Below are positions 15,459 through 26,092 of a DNA stretch of 64,000 nucleotides, piece by piece. The notes under the pieces are model-generated. The model saw only the letters and a list, made by a program, of their open reading frames with translations, ran no database searches and was not told where the DNA came from. Position numbers and translations under genes: made by a program. Within the stretch, counting starts at the first letter, position 1. Each line of letters starts with the position of its first letter. Source of the stretch: Sulfitobacter sp. 20_GPM-1509m (GTDB lineage: Bacteria; Pseudomonadota; Alphaproteobacteria; Rhodobacterales; Rhodobacteraceae); the NCBI RefSeq assembly GCF_000620505.1, contig NZ_JIBC01000006.1:248001-312000 (forward strand). Direction: 5' to 3'.

Positions 15459-16862
15459 ATGATCCCCGTCCAAGGTTTCCAAGGTGCCCGCGTCGCCGTT
15501 CTGGGGCTGGGCCGTTCGGGCCTGTCGGCCGCGCGTGCGCTGGCAGCCGGTGGCGCGGTGCCGATCTGTTGGGATGACAACCCTGCCGCACAGGCCAAGG
15601 CCGAGGCTGAAGGGTTCACCGTTCAGGACCTGCATCATCCCAGCGCCTTTGACGACATTGCGCGGCTGATCGTCAGCCCCGGCATTCCGCATCTGTACCC
15701 TGCGCCCAATTCGATCGTGGTTGCCGCCCAGCTTGCGGGCGTGCCCGTGGACAATGACATCGGCCTGTTCTTCCAGAGCTTTGCGACGCCGGAATGGGCC
15801 TCTTACGACACCGCGCCGCGTGTGATCGCGGTCACCGGATCGAACGGGAAATCGACGACTTCGGCGCTGATCCATCACATCCTGTCCGAGGCGGGGCGCG
15901 ACAGCCAACTGGCGGGCAACATCGGGCGCGGCGTGCTGGACATCGACCCGCCCGAGGACGGCGGTGTGGTGGTGCTGGAGCTGTCGTCCTATCAGACCGA
16001 TCTGGCGCGCAGCCTGACGCCGGATGTGGCCGTGTTCACCAACCTCAGCCCTGACCATCTGGACCGGCACGCGGGGATGGGGGGCTATTTCGCTGCCAAG
16101 CGTCGCCTGTTCGCCGAAGGCGGCCCCGACCGCGCGGTGATCGGTGTGGACGAGGCCGAGGGGCGCTTTTTGGCGGGGCAATTGGCCGAGGGGCCGACGG
16201 ACGACCGCGTGATCCGCATTTCGGTCGCGGCCAAGCTTGCGGGGCCGGGCTGGAACGTCTTTGCGCGCAAGGGGTTCCTGTCGGAATACCGCAAGGGCAA
16301 ACAGGTGGCCTCGATCGACCTGCGCGGGGTCAAGGGGTTGCCGGGTGCGCACAATCATCAGAACGCTTGCGCCGCCTTTGCCGCCTGCCGGTCGCTCGGG
16401 CTGGCCCCGCGCGTGATCGAGGCAGCATTTCACAGTTTCGGCGGTCTGCCGCACCGCAGCCAGTTGATCGCGGAGGCGGGCGGCGTGTCCTATGTGAACG
16501 ACAGCAAGGCCACCAATGTGGACAGCGCGCTGAAGGCGCTGGAGGCGTTCCAGAATATCCGCTGGATCTGTGGCGGCTTGCAGAAAGAGGGCGGGCTGGA
16601 CCCGCTGAACGCGGTGTCGGGAGCGGTCAAAAAGGCCTATGTGATCGGGCGCGAAGCGGCGGCTTTTGCCGTGCAACTGGACGCCGAAACCGAAGTCTGC
16701 GGCACGATGGCAAAGGCGGTCGCGGCAGCGATGGCCGACGCCGAGGCGGGCGATACGGTGCTGTTGGCGCCGGCGGCGGCCAGCTTCGATCAATACGACA
16801 GCTTCGAGAAACGCGGCGATGATTTCGTGGCGGAGGTCAAAACGCGGCTGGGGTTGGCTTAG
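15459..16862 (+). CDS. murD: UDP-MurNAc-L-alanine:D-glutamate ligase MurD
   Basis: Adds D-glutamate to UDP-MurNAc-L-Ala. The 467 residues start with a Rossmann-type substrate domain ([14 protein letters not shown]), then the ATP loop GSNGKST (127-133), the LELSSYQTD stretch and [10 protein letters not shown], ending with the C-terminal domain ([12 protein letters not shown]). ATG 15459 has AAAGGA upstream. Its 3' end overlaps the convergent flavoprotein gene by 4 bp, which breaks the dcw transcription unit. Confidence 0.95.
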   Translation: MIPVQGFQGARVAVLGLGRSGLSAARALAAGGAVPICWDDNPAAQAKAEAEGFTVQDLHHPSAFDDIARLIVSPGIPHLYPAPNSIVVAAQLAGVPVDNDIGLFFQSFATPEWASYDTAPRVIAVTGSNGKSTTSALIHHILSEAGRDSQLAGNIGRGVLDIDPPEDGGVVVLELSSYQTDLARSLTPDVAVFTNLSPDHLDRHAGMGGYFAAKRRLFAEGGPDRAVIGVDEAEGRFLAGQLAEGPTDDRVIRISVAAKLAGPGWNVFARKGFLSEYRKGKQVASIDLRGVKGLPGAHNHQNACAAFAACRSLGLAPRVIEAAFHSFGGLPHRSQLIAEAGGVSYVNDSKATNVDSALKALEAFQNIRWICGGLQKEGGLDPLNAVSGAVKKAYVIGREAAAFAVQLDAETEVCGTMAKAVAAAMADAEAGDTVLLAPAAASFDQYDSFEKRGDDFVAEVKTRLGLA

Positions 16863-18049
16863 GCTGCCGCAATCGCCCGCGCGGCGGCCATGCCCGACGA
16901 CCACGCCCATTGAAAGTTGTAGCCGCCCAACCAGCCGGTGACATCCACCGCTTCACCGATGGCATAGAGGCCTGGAACGTCCTTGGCCTGCATCGTTTTT
17001 GACGACAGTGCGTCGGTGTCGATGCCGCCCAGAGTGACCTCGGCGGTGCGGTAGCCTTCGGTTCCGCTGGGGGTCAGGTGCCAGTTCTGGATGCGGTCCA
17101 CCAGCGCGTCGATGCGGGCGTCGGACTGGTCGGCCAGATTGCCGGTCAGCGCCCAGTCGTCTTTCATGAAATCCACCAGCCGCGACGGCAGATGGGCGGC
17201 CAGTTCCGTCGTCAGGTTGCGCCGCCCGTACTGCTGGCGCTGCGCGCGCAGGGCGGGGGCGATGGTGTTCTGTGGGTCAAGGTTCAGCGTGACGCTTTGA
17301 CCCTCGCGCCAATAGCTGGACACTTGCAGCACCGCAGGGCCGGACAGGCCGCGGTGGGTGAACAGCACCGCCTCGTCAAAGCTGGGGCCATCCGCCGCCA
17401 TGCGCGCGGGCGCGGCGACACCGGCCAGCGGAACAAAGCGTCCTTCGGCAAAGGTAAAGGGGACCAGCCCGGGGCGGGTTTCGGTCACCGGCAGGCCGAA
17501 CTGGCGCGCGATGTCATAGGCCAGGCCGGTCGCGCCCATCTTGGGGATCGATTTGCCGCCCGTGGCCAGAACCAGGGTTCGCGTCTGAATTTGCAAAGGG
17601 CCATCAGGGGTTTGCAAAGCAACCGCAAAGCCATCCGCAGACTTTGCAACACTCTGGACGGAAGTTTGCAAATGCAACGTGACCCCCGCATCCGCCATCA
17701 GCCCGGTCAGCATCGCCACAATCTGCTTGGCCGAGCCATCGCAGAACAATTGCCCCAGGGTTTTCTCATGCCAGGCAATGCCATGGCGGTCGACCAGTTC
17801 GATGAAATCCCATTGTGTGTACCGCGCCAGCGCTGATTTGGCGAAATGCGGATTGCCCGAGATGAAGGCCTGCGGATCGCAGTACATATTGGTGAAATTG
17901 CACCGCCCACCGCCCGAGATGCGGATTTTCTCGCCGGGGGCCTTGGCGTGATCCACGATCATCACGCGTTTGCCCATGTGCCCACCCGCATGGGCCGCGC
18001 ACATCATGCCGGCCGCACCGGCGCCTATGATCAGCGTGTCAATCTGCAT
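16859..18049 (-). CDS. BaiN/HI0933-type NAD(P)/FAD-dependent oxidoreductase
   Basis: Flavoprotein of the HI0933/YhiN (BaiN-like) family; physiological substrate unknown. The 396 residues open with the FAD-binding IIGAGAAG (7-14), then [16 protein letters not shown], typical of this family, [12 protein letters not shown], and a C-terminal FAD contact region [11 protein letters not shown]...[20 protein letters not shown] chose the ATG at 18049 (MQIDTLIIG); the frame stays open 97 codons further upstream but without homology to the family start. It lies antiparallel inside the dcw cluster, between murD and ftsW, and converges on murD. Confidence 0.9.
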   Translation of the reverse strand: MQIDTLIIGAGAAGMMCAAHAGGHMGKRVMIVDHAKAPGEKIRISGGGRCNFTNMYCDPQAFISGNPHFAKSALARYTQWDFIELVDRHGIAWHEKTLGQLFCDGSAKQIVAMLTGLMADAGVTLHLQTSVQSVAKSADGFAVALQTPDGPLQIQTRTLVLATGGKSIPKMGATGLAYDIARQFGLPVTETRPGLVPFTFAEGRFVPLAGVAAPARMAADGPSFDEAVLFTHRGLSGPAVLQVSSYWREGQSVTLNLDPQNTIAPALRAQRQQYGRRNLTTELAAHLPSRLVDFMKDDWALTGNLADQSDARIDALVDRIQNWHLTPSGTEGYRTAEVTLGGIDTDALSSKTMQAKDVPGLYAIGEAVDVTGWLGGYNFQWAWSSGMAAARAIAAA

Positions 18050-18162
18050 CGCTCTGCCCTGCCTGATTGTGCGGGTGTGGTCAAGAAACCGCTGACAGGC
18101 TTTGACGATGACCTTCAAGGGCATAGGTAGGAGGCAACGCAATACAGAAAGGACCGACCCCC

Positions 18163-18690
18163 GTGAACACCCTAGATGCCGGCACGCCCTTCCCGCAAAT
18201 CCAGATGAATACCGTCGGCGGCGGCACCCGTACGCTGGGCAAGGCGTACAATGGTCACGAATGGCAGCTGGTCGTCGTCTATCGCGGCCTGCACTGTCCG
18301 ATCTGCAAACGCTACCTGTCGCAATTGCAAGAGATGGCATCGGCCTTTTACGACCAGAAGGTCGAGGTCATTGTGGTCTCTGCCGATCCGCTGGAGAAGG
18401 CGCAGAAAATGGTGGAGGAACAGGCGCTTGAACTGCCTGTTGCCTATGATCTCAGCCCCGAGCAGATGGCGCAGCTGGGCCTGTATATCTCTGACCCGCG
18501 CAGCCCGCAGGAAACCGACCGCCCCTTTGCCGAGCCGGGCACATTCGTGGTGAATGGCGCGGGAAACCTGCAGATCGTCGACGTGTCGAACGCGCCTTTT
18601 GCACGGCCCGATCTGGATGCGCTGCTGCGCGGTATCACCTTTGTGCGCGAAAAGGACTATCCCGTGCGCGGCACCCGCGCCCGCCCCTGA
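18163..18690 (+). CDS. Peroxiredoxin-like (AhpC/TSA) protein
   Basis: Thioredoxin-fold peroxiredoxin family protein of 175 residues. It carries a GLHCPICKRYL motif (Cys45, Cys48), i.e. a CxxC at the usual peroxidatic position, followed by the VIVVSADP strand and a PGTFVVNGAGN strand. The CxxC suggests a redox partner function as much as a peroxidase one. GTG start at 18163 with AAAGGA upstream. It is divergent from the flavoprotein gene and precedes ftsW by 123 bp; the flavoprotein/peroxiredoxin pair may be functionally linked (inference). Confidence 0.85.
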   Translation: MNTLDAGTPFPQIQMNTVGGGTRTLGKAYNGHEWQLVVVYRGLHCPICKRYLSQLQEMASAFYDQKVEVIVVSADPLEKAQKMVEEQALELPVAYDLSPEQMAQLGLYISDPRSPQETDRPFAEPGTFVVNGAGNLQIVDVSNAPFARPDLDALLRGITFVREKDYPVRGTRARP

Positions 18691-18813
18691 TCGGCGGGTG
18701 GTTGCCCAGTGACCGACAGGGGTGAAACACACTAGCCCGCAAGGACTTTTCCAGCTATGATGCGCATCAGACCCCGCAAAGGGGCGACCTGAGGCAGTTC
18801 TAGGCGGTTTGAC

Positions 18814-19983
18814 ATGACAGAAATGGTGTATGGTGCAGCACCGGTGCGCGATGGCGAGCCGATCCTGCCGAAATGGTGGCGCACAATCGACATGTGGTCG
18901 ATGTCGTGCATTCTCATCCTGTTCACGATCGGACTGCTGTTGGGACTGGCCGCATCGCCGCCGCTGGCCGCGAAGAACGGTTTTGAAGCCTTTCACTATG
19001 TGCAACGACAGGCGTTTTTCGGATGTGTCGCGCTGGTCGCCATGATGCTGACCTCGATGATGACGCCGGTGATGGTGCGTCGTCTGGCGGTTGTAGGGTT
19101 TCTTCTGACATTCGTGGCGCTGCTGCTGCTGCCGTTCTTCGGCACCGATTTCGGCAAGGGCGCAACACGGTGGTTCTCGCTGGGCTTTGCCAGCGTGCAG
19201 CCATCCGAGTTCCTGAAGCCGGGTTTCGTGGTTGTCTGTGCGTGGATGATGGCCGCAGGCCAGGACCTGAATGGCCCTCCGGGGCGGATGTGGTCGTTCA
19301 TCCTGTGTGTGACGATCGTGCTGATGCTGGCGTTGCAGCCCGACTTTGGTCAGGCCTGTCTGGTGCTGTTCGGCTGGGGCGTGATGTATTTCGTCGCCGG
19401 TGCGCCGATGCTGCTGCTGGTGGGCATGGCGGGGCTGGTCGTGATGGCGGGCACCGTGGCCTATTCCAGCTCCGAACACTTTGCGCGCCGGATTGACGGC
19501 TTTCTGAGCGCGGACATCGACCCCACAACGCAGCTGGGCTATGCCACCAACGCGATCCGCGAAGGTGGCCTGTTCGGCGTTGGTGTCGGCGAGGGCGAGG
19601 TGAAATGGTCGCTTCCCGATGCGCACACCGATTTCATCATTGCCGTGGCCGCCGAAGAATACGGGCTGATCCTCGTGCTGGTCATCATCGCGCTGTACAC
19701 GGTTGTGGTGGTGCGGTCGCTGCTGCGCCTGATGCGCGAGCGTGATCCGTTCATCCGGCTGGCGGGCACCGGTCTGGCCTGTACCTTTGGTGTGCAGGCG
19801 ATGATCAACATGGGTGTTGCCGTGCGGTTGCTGCCGGCCAAGGGGATGACGCTGCCCTTTGTCAGCTATGGCGGCTCGTCCGTCATCGCCTCGGGCATTG
19901 CGCTGGGGATGCTGCTGGCCTTCACCCGCACACGGCCCCAGGGCGAGATCAGCGATTTGCTGGGCCGGGGCCGCGGCCGATGA
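18814..19983 (+). CDS. ftsW: Septal peptidoglycan polymerase FtsW
   Basis: SEDS-family glycosyltransferase that polymerises lipid II at the septum together with FtsI. The 389 residues contain about ten membrane segments, the GATRWFSLG and [11 protein letters not shown] signatures, AAEEYGL and the C-terminal [10 protein letters not shown] motif. ATG 18814. Overlaps murG by 4 bp (ATGA). Confidence 0.95.
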   Translation: MTEMVYGAAPVRDGEPILPKWWRTIDMWSMSCILILFTIGLLLGLAASPPLAAKNGFEAFHYVQRQAFFGCVALVAMMLTSMMTPVMVRRLAVVGFLLTFVALLLLPFFGTDFGKGATRWFSLGFASVQPSEFLKPGFVVVCAWMMAAGQDLNGPPGRMWSFILCVTIVLMLALQPDFGQACLVLFGWGVMYFVAGAPMLLLVGMAGLVVMAGTVAYSSSEHFARRIDGFLSADIDPTTQLGYATNAIREGGLFGVGVGEGEVKWSLPDAHTDFIIAVAAEEYGLILVLVIIALYTVVVVRSLLRLMRERDPFIRLAGTGLACTFGVQAMINMGVAVRLLPAKGMTLPFVSYGGSSVIASGIALGMLLAFTRTRPQGEISDLLGRGRGR

Positions 19984-21080
19984 CACAGCCGCTTTTGTTG
20001 ATCGCAGCCGGTGGCACGGGCGGACATATGTTCCCCGCGCAGGCGCTGGCCGAAGAGATGTTGCGGCGTGGCTGGCGGGTCAAGCTGTCTACGGACGCGC
20101 GCGGGGCGCGCTATACGGGCGGCTTTCCCCATTCCACCCAGATCGAACAGATCAGCAGCGCAACCTTTGCGCGTGGTGGTCTGCTGGCCAAGGCGGCCGT
20201 GCCCTTCCGCATCGCGGGCGGCGTGCTGGGGGCGATTTACAAGATGATGCGTGACCGGCCCGACGTCGTTGTGGGCTTTGGCGGCTATCCATCGATCCCG
20301 GCGATGGCGGCGGCGACCGCGCTGCGCCTGCCGCGCATGATCCACGAACAGAACGGCGTGCTGGGCCGTGTGAACCAGATTTTCGCCAAACGCGTTCTTG
20401 CGGTGGCTTGTGGCACGTGGCCGACCCAACTGCCCGAGGGCATCGAAGGCTATTACGTCGGCAACCCCGTGCGGCGTGCGGTGCTGGAACGGGCCGAGGC
20501 GGGCTATATCGTGCCCGGCGATTACCCGATGGAACTGCTGGTGATCGGTGGCAGCCAGGGCGCGCGCATCCTCAGCGATGTGGTCCCGCCCGCCATTGCG
20601 CAGCTGCCCATCGAGATGGTGCGCAACATCCGTGTCAGCCATCAGGCCCGCGAAGAAGACATTGAGCGGGTCGCGGAATATTATGCCCAGTCCGGCATCA
20701 ACGCCGATGTACAGCCGTTCTTTGACGACGTGCCGCGCCGCATGACCGAGGCGCAGCTGGTGATTTCACGCTCGGGCGCGTCGTCCGTGGCTGACATTGG
20801 CGTGATCGGCCGTCCGTCGATCCTGATCCCTTTTGCCGCCGCGACCGGCGACCACCAGACCGCAAACGCACGCGGGCTGGTCGATGCGGGGGCTGCCATC
20901 CTGATCCCCGAGGATGCGCTGACCCCTGCCAGCCTGGCCGAACAGATCCATGCTGTTCTGGACAATCCGAACGGGGCATTGCAAATGGCCTCCGCCGCGC
21001 ATGGCCACGCCAAACCGGCAGCCGCGCTTGAACTGGCCGTGATGGTCGAAACCCTCGCGGGGAGAGGAACAGAAGAATGA
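19980..21080 (+). CDS. murG: Lipid II synthase MurG
   Basis: UDP-GlcNAc transferase that converts lipid I to lipid II on the inner membrane face. The 366 residues begin with the glycine-rich [16 protein letters not shown] (9-24), then [21 protein letters not shown], and the [11 protein letters not shown] donor-site motif. ATG overlaps ftsW; the 3' end overlaps murC by 4 bp. Confidence 0.96.
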   Translation: MTQPLLLIAAGGTGGHMFPAQALAEEMLRRGWRVKLSTDARGARYTGGFPHSTQIEQISSATFARGGLLAKAAVPFRIAGGVLGAIYKMMRDRPDVVVGFGGYPSIPAMAAATALRLPRMIHEQNGVLGRVNQIFAKRVLAVACGTWPTQLPEGIEGYYVGNPVRRAVLERAEAGYIVPGDYPMELLVIGGSQGARILSDVVPPAIAQLPIEMVRNIRVSHQAREEDIERVAEYYAQSGINADVQPFFDDVPRRMTEAQLVISRSGASSVADIGVIGRPSILIPFAAATGDHQTANARGLVDAGAAILIPEDALTPASLAEQIHAVLDNPNGALQMASAAHGHAKPAAALELAVMVETLAGRGTEE

Positions 21081-22483
21081 ACGCCGCCACAAAACTGCCC
21101 GGAGACGTCGGCCCCATTCATTTCGTCGGCATTGGCGGGATCGGCATGTCAGGCATTGCCGAAGTGTTGTTGAACCACGGCTATGTGGTGCAAGGATCGG
21201 ACCTGAAGAAATCCAAGATCACCGACCGGCTGGAAGAGCTGGGCGCGCTGGTGTTCGAAGGCCAGCGGGCCGAAAACATCGAAGACGCGCAGGTGGTGGT
21301 GATTTCCTCTGCGATCAAGCCGGGCAACGCCGAACTGGACGCGGCCCGTGCACGCGGTCTGCCCATCGTGCGCCGCGCCGAGATGCTGGCTGAGCTGATG
21401 CGGCTGAAATCGAACATCGCCATTGCGGGCACCCACGGCAAGACCACGACCACCACGATGGTCGCTGCCCTGCTGGACGAGGGCAAGTTTGACCCCACGG
21501 TGGTCAACGGCGGGGTGATCCACGCCTATGGCAGCAACGCCCGCAAGGGCGAGGGCGAATGGATGGTGGTCGAAGCGGATGAAAGCGACGGCACGTTCAA
21601 CCGTCTGCCCGCGACGATTGCCATCGTCACAAACATCGACCCCGAGCATATGGAGCACTGGGGCACCGAGGAAAACCTGCACAAGGGGTTTCTGGATTTC
21701 GTGTCCAACATTCCCTTTTACGGGCTGGCGGTGTGCTGCACCGATGATGCGGATGTGCAAAGCCTTGTGGGCAAGCTGACCGACCGGCGCGTCACCACTT
21801 ACGGGTTCAACGCGCAGGCCGATGTGCGGGCGGTCAACCTGACCTATGTCAACGGCGTGGCGCATTTCGACATCGTGCTGCGGGCCGAGGACAAGATCAT
21901 CGAAGGCTGCACTTTGCCGATGCCGGGTGACCACAACGTGTCGAACGCGCTGGCGGCGGTGGCCGTGGCGCGGCATCTGGGCATGAAAAGCGGCGAGATC
22001 CGCAAGGCGCTGGCCAATTTCGGCGGGGTGAACCGCCGCTTTACCCGTGTGGGTGTTGTCGACGGTGTGACGATCATCGACGACTACGGCCACCATCCGG
22101 TTGAAATCGCAGCCGTGCTGCGCGCCGCGCGGCAGGCGACCCAAGGTCGCGTGATCGCGGTGCACCAACCGCACCGCTATTCGCGCCTGTCGCATCACTT
22201 TGACGAATTCTGTGCCTGTTTCAACGACGCCGATGTGGTCGGCATTGCCGAGGTTTACGCGGCGGGCGAACAGCCCATTCCCGGTGCATCGCGCGATGAT
22301 CTGGTTGCCGGGCTGACCCGCAGCGGGCACCGCCACGCCTTTGCCGTGATGGACGAGGATGATCTGGAGCGGCTGGTGCGCGCGCACGCGCGCCCCGGTG
22401 ACATGGTTGTCTGCCTTGGGGCAGGGACGATCAGCACATGGGCCAACGCCTTGCCGAAACGGTTGCAAAAGGGCGCGGCATGA
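21077..22483 (+). CDS. murC: UDP-MurNAc:L-alanine ligase MurC
   Basis: First Mur ligase, joining L-alanine to UDP-MurNAc. The 468 residues show the N-terminal [16 protein letters not shown], the ATP loop GTHGKTT (118-124), EADESDGTF and a C-terminal HQPHRYSR motif. ATG 21077 overlaps murG and its stop overlaps the following DUF2484 gene. Typical length. Confidence 0.96.
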   Translation: MNAATKLPGDVGPIHFVGIGGIGMSGIAEVLLNHGYVVQGSDLKKSKITDRLEELGALVFEGQRAENIEDAQVVVISSAIKPGNAELDAARARGLPIVRRAEMLAELMRLKSNIAIAGTHGKTTTTTMVAALLDEGKFDPTVVNGGVIHAYGSNARKGEGEWMVVEADESDGTFNRLPATIAIVTNIDPEHMEHWGTEENLHKGFLDFVSNIPFYGLAVCCTDDADVQSLVGKLTDRRVTTYGFNAQADVRAVNLTYVNGVAHFDIVLRAEDKIIEGCTLPMPGDHNVSNALAAVAVARHLGMKSGEIRKALANFGGVNRRFTRVGVVDGVTIIDDYGHHPVEIAAVLRAARQATQGRVIAVHQPHRYSRLSHHFDEFCACFNDADVVGIAEVYAAGEQPIPGASRDDLVAGLTRSGHRHAFAVMDEDDLERLVRAHARPGDMVVCLGAGTISTWANALPKRLQKGAA

Positions 22484-22734
22484 CCTTGCTGTGGCTCTCG
22501 GTGGCGTGGGTCTTTGCCGCCGCCGCCGTGGCCATGCTGCCGATGCGCCGCCAATATGTGCCGGGTGTCGCCTTGCTGATCGCGGCGCCTGTTCTGATCG
22601 TGATGATCGGGATGCAGGTGGCGTGGTGGGCCGGGCTGCTGGCCTTTGCTGCCTTTGTTTCGATGTTTCGCAATCCGCTGCGCTATTTCTACGCACGCCT
22701 GAGGGGGCAACGACCGGAGCTTCCTGACCAATGA
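22480..22734 (+). CDS. DUF2484 small membrane protein (copy 1)
   Basis: 84-residue hydrophobic protein with two to three membrane segments (about 3-20, 28-45, 48-62) and a basic tail ([16 protein letters not shown]). It resembles the DUF2484 family of Rhodobacteraceae; function unknown. ATG 22480 overlaps the murC stop, and its own stop overlaps the next gene as ATGA, so it is made with the murein enzymes. It shares topology and the W...NP/RW..Y tail pattern with the next gene, suggesting tandem duplication. Confidence 0.75.
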   Translation: MTLLWLSVAWVFAAAAVAMLPMRRQYVPGVALLIAAPVLIVMIGMQVAWWAGLLAFAAFVSMFRNPLRYFYARLRGQRPELPDQ

Positions 22735-22982
22735 CACTTTCACTGATATTCGCTTGTCTCTGGGCGCTGGCCGCCAACGTGATCGCCATGACGCCAAGCC
22801 GTGATCACCATTGGCGCGTGGCCTATGTCCTGATTGCTGTTGGCATTCCGATCCTGGGGTTTGTCACGATGCAGCACGGGCCGTGGATTGGTCTATTGGT
22901 GATGGTGGCAGGCGTGTCGATGCTGCGTTGGCCGGTGATCTACCTGGGGCGCTGGCTGCGCAGCCGGACGCTGGGAAAATGA
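22731..22982 (+). CDS. DUF2484 small membrane protein (copy 2)
   Basis: 83-residue protein, again two to three membrane segments, starting [20 protein letters not shown] and ending [18 protein letters not shown]. The LIFACLWALAAN N-terminus and basic C-terminal tail are those of DUF2484, found in Rhodobacteraceae next to murB/murC. ATG 22731 overlaps copy 1 and its stop overlaps the next ORF by 4 bp. A role in envelope synthesis is inferred only from context. Confidence 0.8.
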   Translation: MTLSLIFACLWALAANVIAMTPSRDHHWRVAYVLIAVGIPILGFVTMQHGPWIGLLVMVAGVSMLRWPVIYLGRWLRSRTLGK

Positions 22983-23245
22983 TCCCGTTTTCGGCCTTCG
23001 TCCCGCCGCTGATCCTGGGGGCCGTGGCGATGTACATCGGCCTGCGCGGCTATATCCGGCTGTATCTGTATTATGTGCCGCTGTCGCTGGTGATCATCGC
23101 CGCGCTGATCTGGCTCAGCCTTGGTGTGCCGCCCTACAACAACAGCGTGATCGTGGCTTTGCTGGCAATGGGCCTGTTTCTTTGCGCCTGTTTTGGTATG
23201 GGGTGGGTCATTCACCGTATCCTGACCCGCAAGAGCAGAACCTGA
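22979..23245 (+). CDS. Small three-segment membrane protein of unknown function
   Basis: 88 residues with hydrophobic segments at about 8-22, 30-50 and 56-78 and a basic C-terminus ([10 protein letters not shown]). I do not recognise a family. ATG 22979 overlaps DUF2484 copy 2; murB starts 2 bp after its stop. The third of three small membrane proteins wedged between murC and murB. Confidence 0.7.
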   Translation: MIPFSAFVPPLILGAVAMYIGLRGYIRLYLYYVPLSLVIIAALIWLSLGVPPYNNSVIVALLAMGLFLCACFGMGWVIHRILTRKSRT

Positions 23246-23246
23246 C

Positions 23247-24206
23247 ATGACCGATCTTCCGCCCGTCCGTGGCAAGCTGACCCCCAATCGCGACCTCAGC
23301 GATCTGACATGGCTGCGCGTGGGCGGGCCTGCGGACTGGTTGTTCCAGCCTGCGGACGAGCAGGACCTGGCGCAGTTCCTGGCAGCCTTGCCAGAGGATG
23401 TGGCCGTGTTCCCGATGGGCGTCGGCAGCAACCTGATCGTGCGCGATGGCGGTTTGCGTGCGGTCGTGATCCGGCTGGGGCGCGGGTTCAACGGGATCGA
23501 GGTTTCGGGCGACACCGTCACGGCGGGGGCTGCGGCGCTGGACGCGCATGTGGCGCGGCGGGCGGCGGATGCGGGCGTGGACCTGACATTCCTGCGCACC
23601 ATTCCGGGCAGCATCGGCGGTGCCGTGCGCATGAACGCGGGCTGCTACGGCAGCTATACGGCGGATGTGTTCCAATCTGCGCGCGTGATCCTGCGCAGCG
23701 GCGAAGTGGTGACCCTGACGCCCGCGCAGATGAACTTCCGCTACCGGCAAAGCGACCTGCCGCAGGGGGCGGTGCTGGTCAGCGCCACGCTGCGCGGACC
23801 TGCCGGTGATCCCGCCGCATTGCACGACCGCATGGCGGCGCAGTTGCAAAAACGCGACGAGACCCAGCCCACCAAGGACCGCAGCGCCGGATCGACCTTT
23901 CGCAACCCTGCCGGGTTTTCGTCGACAGGGCAGGCGGATGATGTCCACGACCTGAAAGCGTGGAAGGTGATCGACGACGCGGGCCTGCGTGGGGCCACGG
24001 TGGGTGGCGCGCAAATGAGCCCCAAGCATTCCAATTTCCTGATCAACACCGGCAATGCCACTGCGGCGGACCTTGAAAACCTTGGTGAAAAGGTGCGAAA
24101 AGAGGTTTACGCAACCAGCGGTATCACGCTAGAGTGGGAAATTATGCGCATCGGCGAACCGCGCGCGGATTTGCCGGTTCACACGATGGCAGAACGACCA
24201 GAATAA
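23247..24206 (+). CDS. murB: UDP-N-acetylenolpyruvoylglucosamine reductase MurB
   Basis: FAD-dependent enzyme that reduces enolpyruvyl-UDP-GlcNAc to UDP-MurNAc. The 319 residues show the FAD-binding [13 protein letters not shown] and [14 protein letters not shown] motifs, the [10 protein letters not shown]-type loop ([17 protein letters not shown]) and the C-terminal catalytic region ([20 protein letters not shown]). This is a type I/IIb-like short form. ATG 23247, 2 bp after the preceding ORF. Confidence 0.95.
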   Translation: MTDLPPVRGKLTPNRDLSDLTWLRVGGPADWLFQPADEQDLAQFLAALPEDVAVFPMGVGSNLIVRDGGLRAVVIRLGRGFNGIEVSGDTVTAGAAALDAHVARRAADAGVDLTFLRTIPGSIGGAVRMNAGCYGSYTADVFQSARVILRSGEVVTLTPAQMNFRYRQSDLPQGAVLVSATLRGPAGDPAALHDRMAAQLQKRDETQPTKDRSAGSTFRNPAGFSSTGQADDVHDLKAWKVIDDAGLRGATVGGAQMSPKHSNFLINTGNATAADLENLGEKVRKEVYATSGITLEWEIMRIGEPRADLPVHTMAERPE

Positions 24207-24298
24207 CGACTAAAAATAACGATCAGTTGAACGATCAGGGCCGAAACCGGTCACAACGATAAGAGTCCGCAAAGGGCTTGGGATACAGAGGCACTAAC

Positions 24299-25219
24299 GT
24301 GGGTCAGTCGAGCAGGACACCCTCGAAAGTTGCGGTACTATTGGGTGGACCCTCCGCTGAACGCGAGGTTTCGCTCTCAAGCGGACACGCTTGCGCCGCC
24401 GCTTTGCGGGATGAAGGATTTGACGTGGTCGAGGTCGATGCAGGCCCCGATCTCGTTGCGCGTTTACAGGACATCAAGCCGGATGCCGTTCTGAACTGCC
24501 TGCACGGGCGGTGGGGCGAAGATGGCTGTGTGCAGGGTCTGCTGGAATGGATCGGCGTGCCCTATTCGCATTCCGGCGTGCTGGCCTCGGCGCTGGCGAT
24601 GGACAAGCAGCGCAGCAAGGAAGTGTTCCGCTCTGCCGGTCTGCCGGTGGTCGAGAGCATGATCTGCTCCAAGGCCGAGGTGATGGCGGGCCACGTGATG
24701 CCGCCGCCCTATGTGGTCAAACCCAACAACGAAGGATCGTCCGTCGGGGTCTATCTGGTCGGCAAGGACAACAACGGCCCGCCGCAGCTGAGCGACAGCA
24801 TGCCCGCCGAGGTGATGGTGGAAACCTTTGCCCCGGGGCGCGAGCTGACCACCAGCGTGATGGGCGACCGCGCGCTGACGGTCACCGATATTCTGACGAC
24901 CGGCTGGTACGACTATGACGCCAAATACAAACCCGGCGGATCGACCCATGTGGTGCCTGCCGAGGTGCCGCAGGAGATTTTCGACCTGTGCATGGAATAT
25001 GCCGTGCGTGCGCACAAGGCGCTGGGATGCCGTGGCATCAGCCGCACCGATTTCCGCTGGGATGAAAGCCGGGGCGCGGCGGGGCTGATCCTGCTGGAAA
25101 CCAACACCCAGCCCGGCATGACACCGACATCGCTGTCGCCCGAGCAGGCCGAGAAAACCGGCATGTCCTTTGGCAAGCTGTGCCGCTGGATGGTGGAGGA
25201 CGCATCGTGCCATCGCTGA
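24299..25219 (+). CDS. ddl: D-alanine-D-alanine ligase
   Basis: ATP-grasp enzyme making the D-Ala-D-Ala dipeptide used by MurF. The 306 residues include [19 protein letters not shown] near the N-terminus, [28 protein letters not shown], and the metal site [14 protein letters not shown] chose the GTG at 24299 because GAGG sits 7 nt upstream; a TTG seven codons earlier is less likely. ftsQ's start lies inside its 3' end. Confidence 0.95.
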   Translation: MGQSSRTPSKVAVLLGGPSAEREVSLSSGHACAAALRDEGFDVVEVDAGPDLVARLQDIKPDAVLNCLHGRWGEDGCVQGLLEWIGVPYSHSGVLASALAMDKQRSKEVFRSAGLPVVESMICSKAEVMAGHVMPPPYVVKPNNEGSSVGVYLVGKDNNGPPQLSDSMPAEVMVETFAPGRELTTSVMGDRALTVTDILTTGWYDYDAKYKPGGSTHVVPAEVPQEIFDLCMEYAVRAHKALGCRGISRTDFRWDESRGAAGLILLETNTQPGMTPTSLSPEQAEKTGMSFGKLCRWMVEDASCHR

Positions 25220-26091
25220 TCCGTCGCAACAGGACACCCAAGGCCGATCCGGCGCCGTCGCGTTGGGCGTGGCGGTTGCAACGCCTGATGCTGACACCGG
25301 GGTTCCGGTTCGGCCTGCGCTTTGGCCTGCCGTTCACGGTGGCGCTGGTGGCCGGGGCGATCTATCTGGGCAATGACGCGCGCCGCCAGACCGTTCTCGA
25401 CACCGTGGCCGAAGCCCGCCGCGCGATCGAGGAGCGGCCCGAGTTCATGGTGTCGGTGATGGCCATTGACGGGGCGACCACCGAAACCGGCGAGGATATC
25501 CGGGAAATCCTGCCGATCGATTTTCCAGTGTCGTCCTTTGATCTGGACCTAGAGCACATCCGGCGCACTGTCGCGGGGCTGGACCCGGTGAAAGAGGCCA
25601 CCGTGCGCATCCGGCCGGGCGGTATCCTGCAGATTGACGTGACGCCGCGTGTGCCGGTCGCCATCTGGCGGCAGGCCGACGGGCTGACCCTGATCGACGA
25701 AACCGGCGCCCATGTTGCCAGCATTGCCCGTCGCAACTTGCGCCCCGACCTGCCCCTGGTGGCGGGCGAGGGCGCGGACAAGGCTGTGACCGAGGCGCTT
25801 GAGCTGGTCGATGCTGCGGCCCCGCTGGGCGACCGCCTGCGCGGTGTTGTGCGGATTGGCCTGCGGCGTTGGGACGTGGTTCTGGATCGGGATCAACGTG
25901 TGCTTTTGCCTGAATACGGTGCTGTTCCGGCACTGGAGCGGGTGATCGCACTGGAGAACGCACAGGACGTTCTGTCGCGCGACGTGGCGCGGTTGGACAT
26001 GCGTATTGCAGAGCGTCCGACTGTGAAAATGAATGAGGCCGCAACACAAGAAATGTGGCGTATCCGTAAAATCGAGATGGACAGGCAGTGA
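25207..26091 (+). CDS. ftsQ: Cell division protein FtsQ
   Basis: Bitopic division protein with a periplasmic POTRA domain that connects the early and late divisome. The 294 residues have a basic cytoplasmic tail, one membrane segment (about 35-55) and a POTRA region ([17 protein letters not shown]) followed by the beta domain. GTG at 25207 is favoured by GGAGGA 6 nt upstream; it overlaps the ddl stop by 13 bp. ftsA starts 1 bp beyond its stop. Confidence 0.93.
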   Translation: MPSLIRRNRTPKADPAPSRWAWRLQRLMLTPGFRFGLRFGLPFTVALVAGAIYLGNDARRQTVLDTVAEARRAIEERPEFMVSVMAIDGATTETGEDIREILPIDFPVSSFDLDLEHIRRTVAGLDPVKEATVRIRPGGILQIDVTPRVPVAIWRQADGLTLIDETGAHVASIARRNLRPDLPLVAGEGADKAVTEALELVDAAAPLGDRLRGVVRIGLRRWDVVLDRDQRVLLPEYGAVPALERVIALENAQDVLSRDVARLDMRIAERPTVKMNEAATQEMWRIRKIEMDRQ

Positions 26092-26092
26092 T

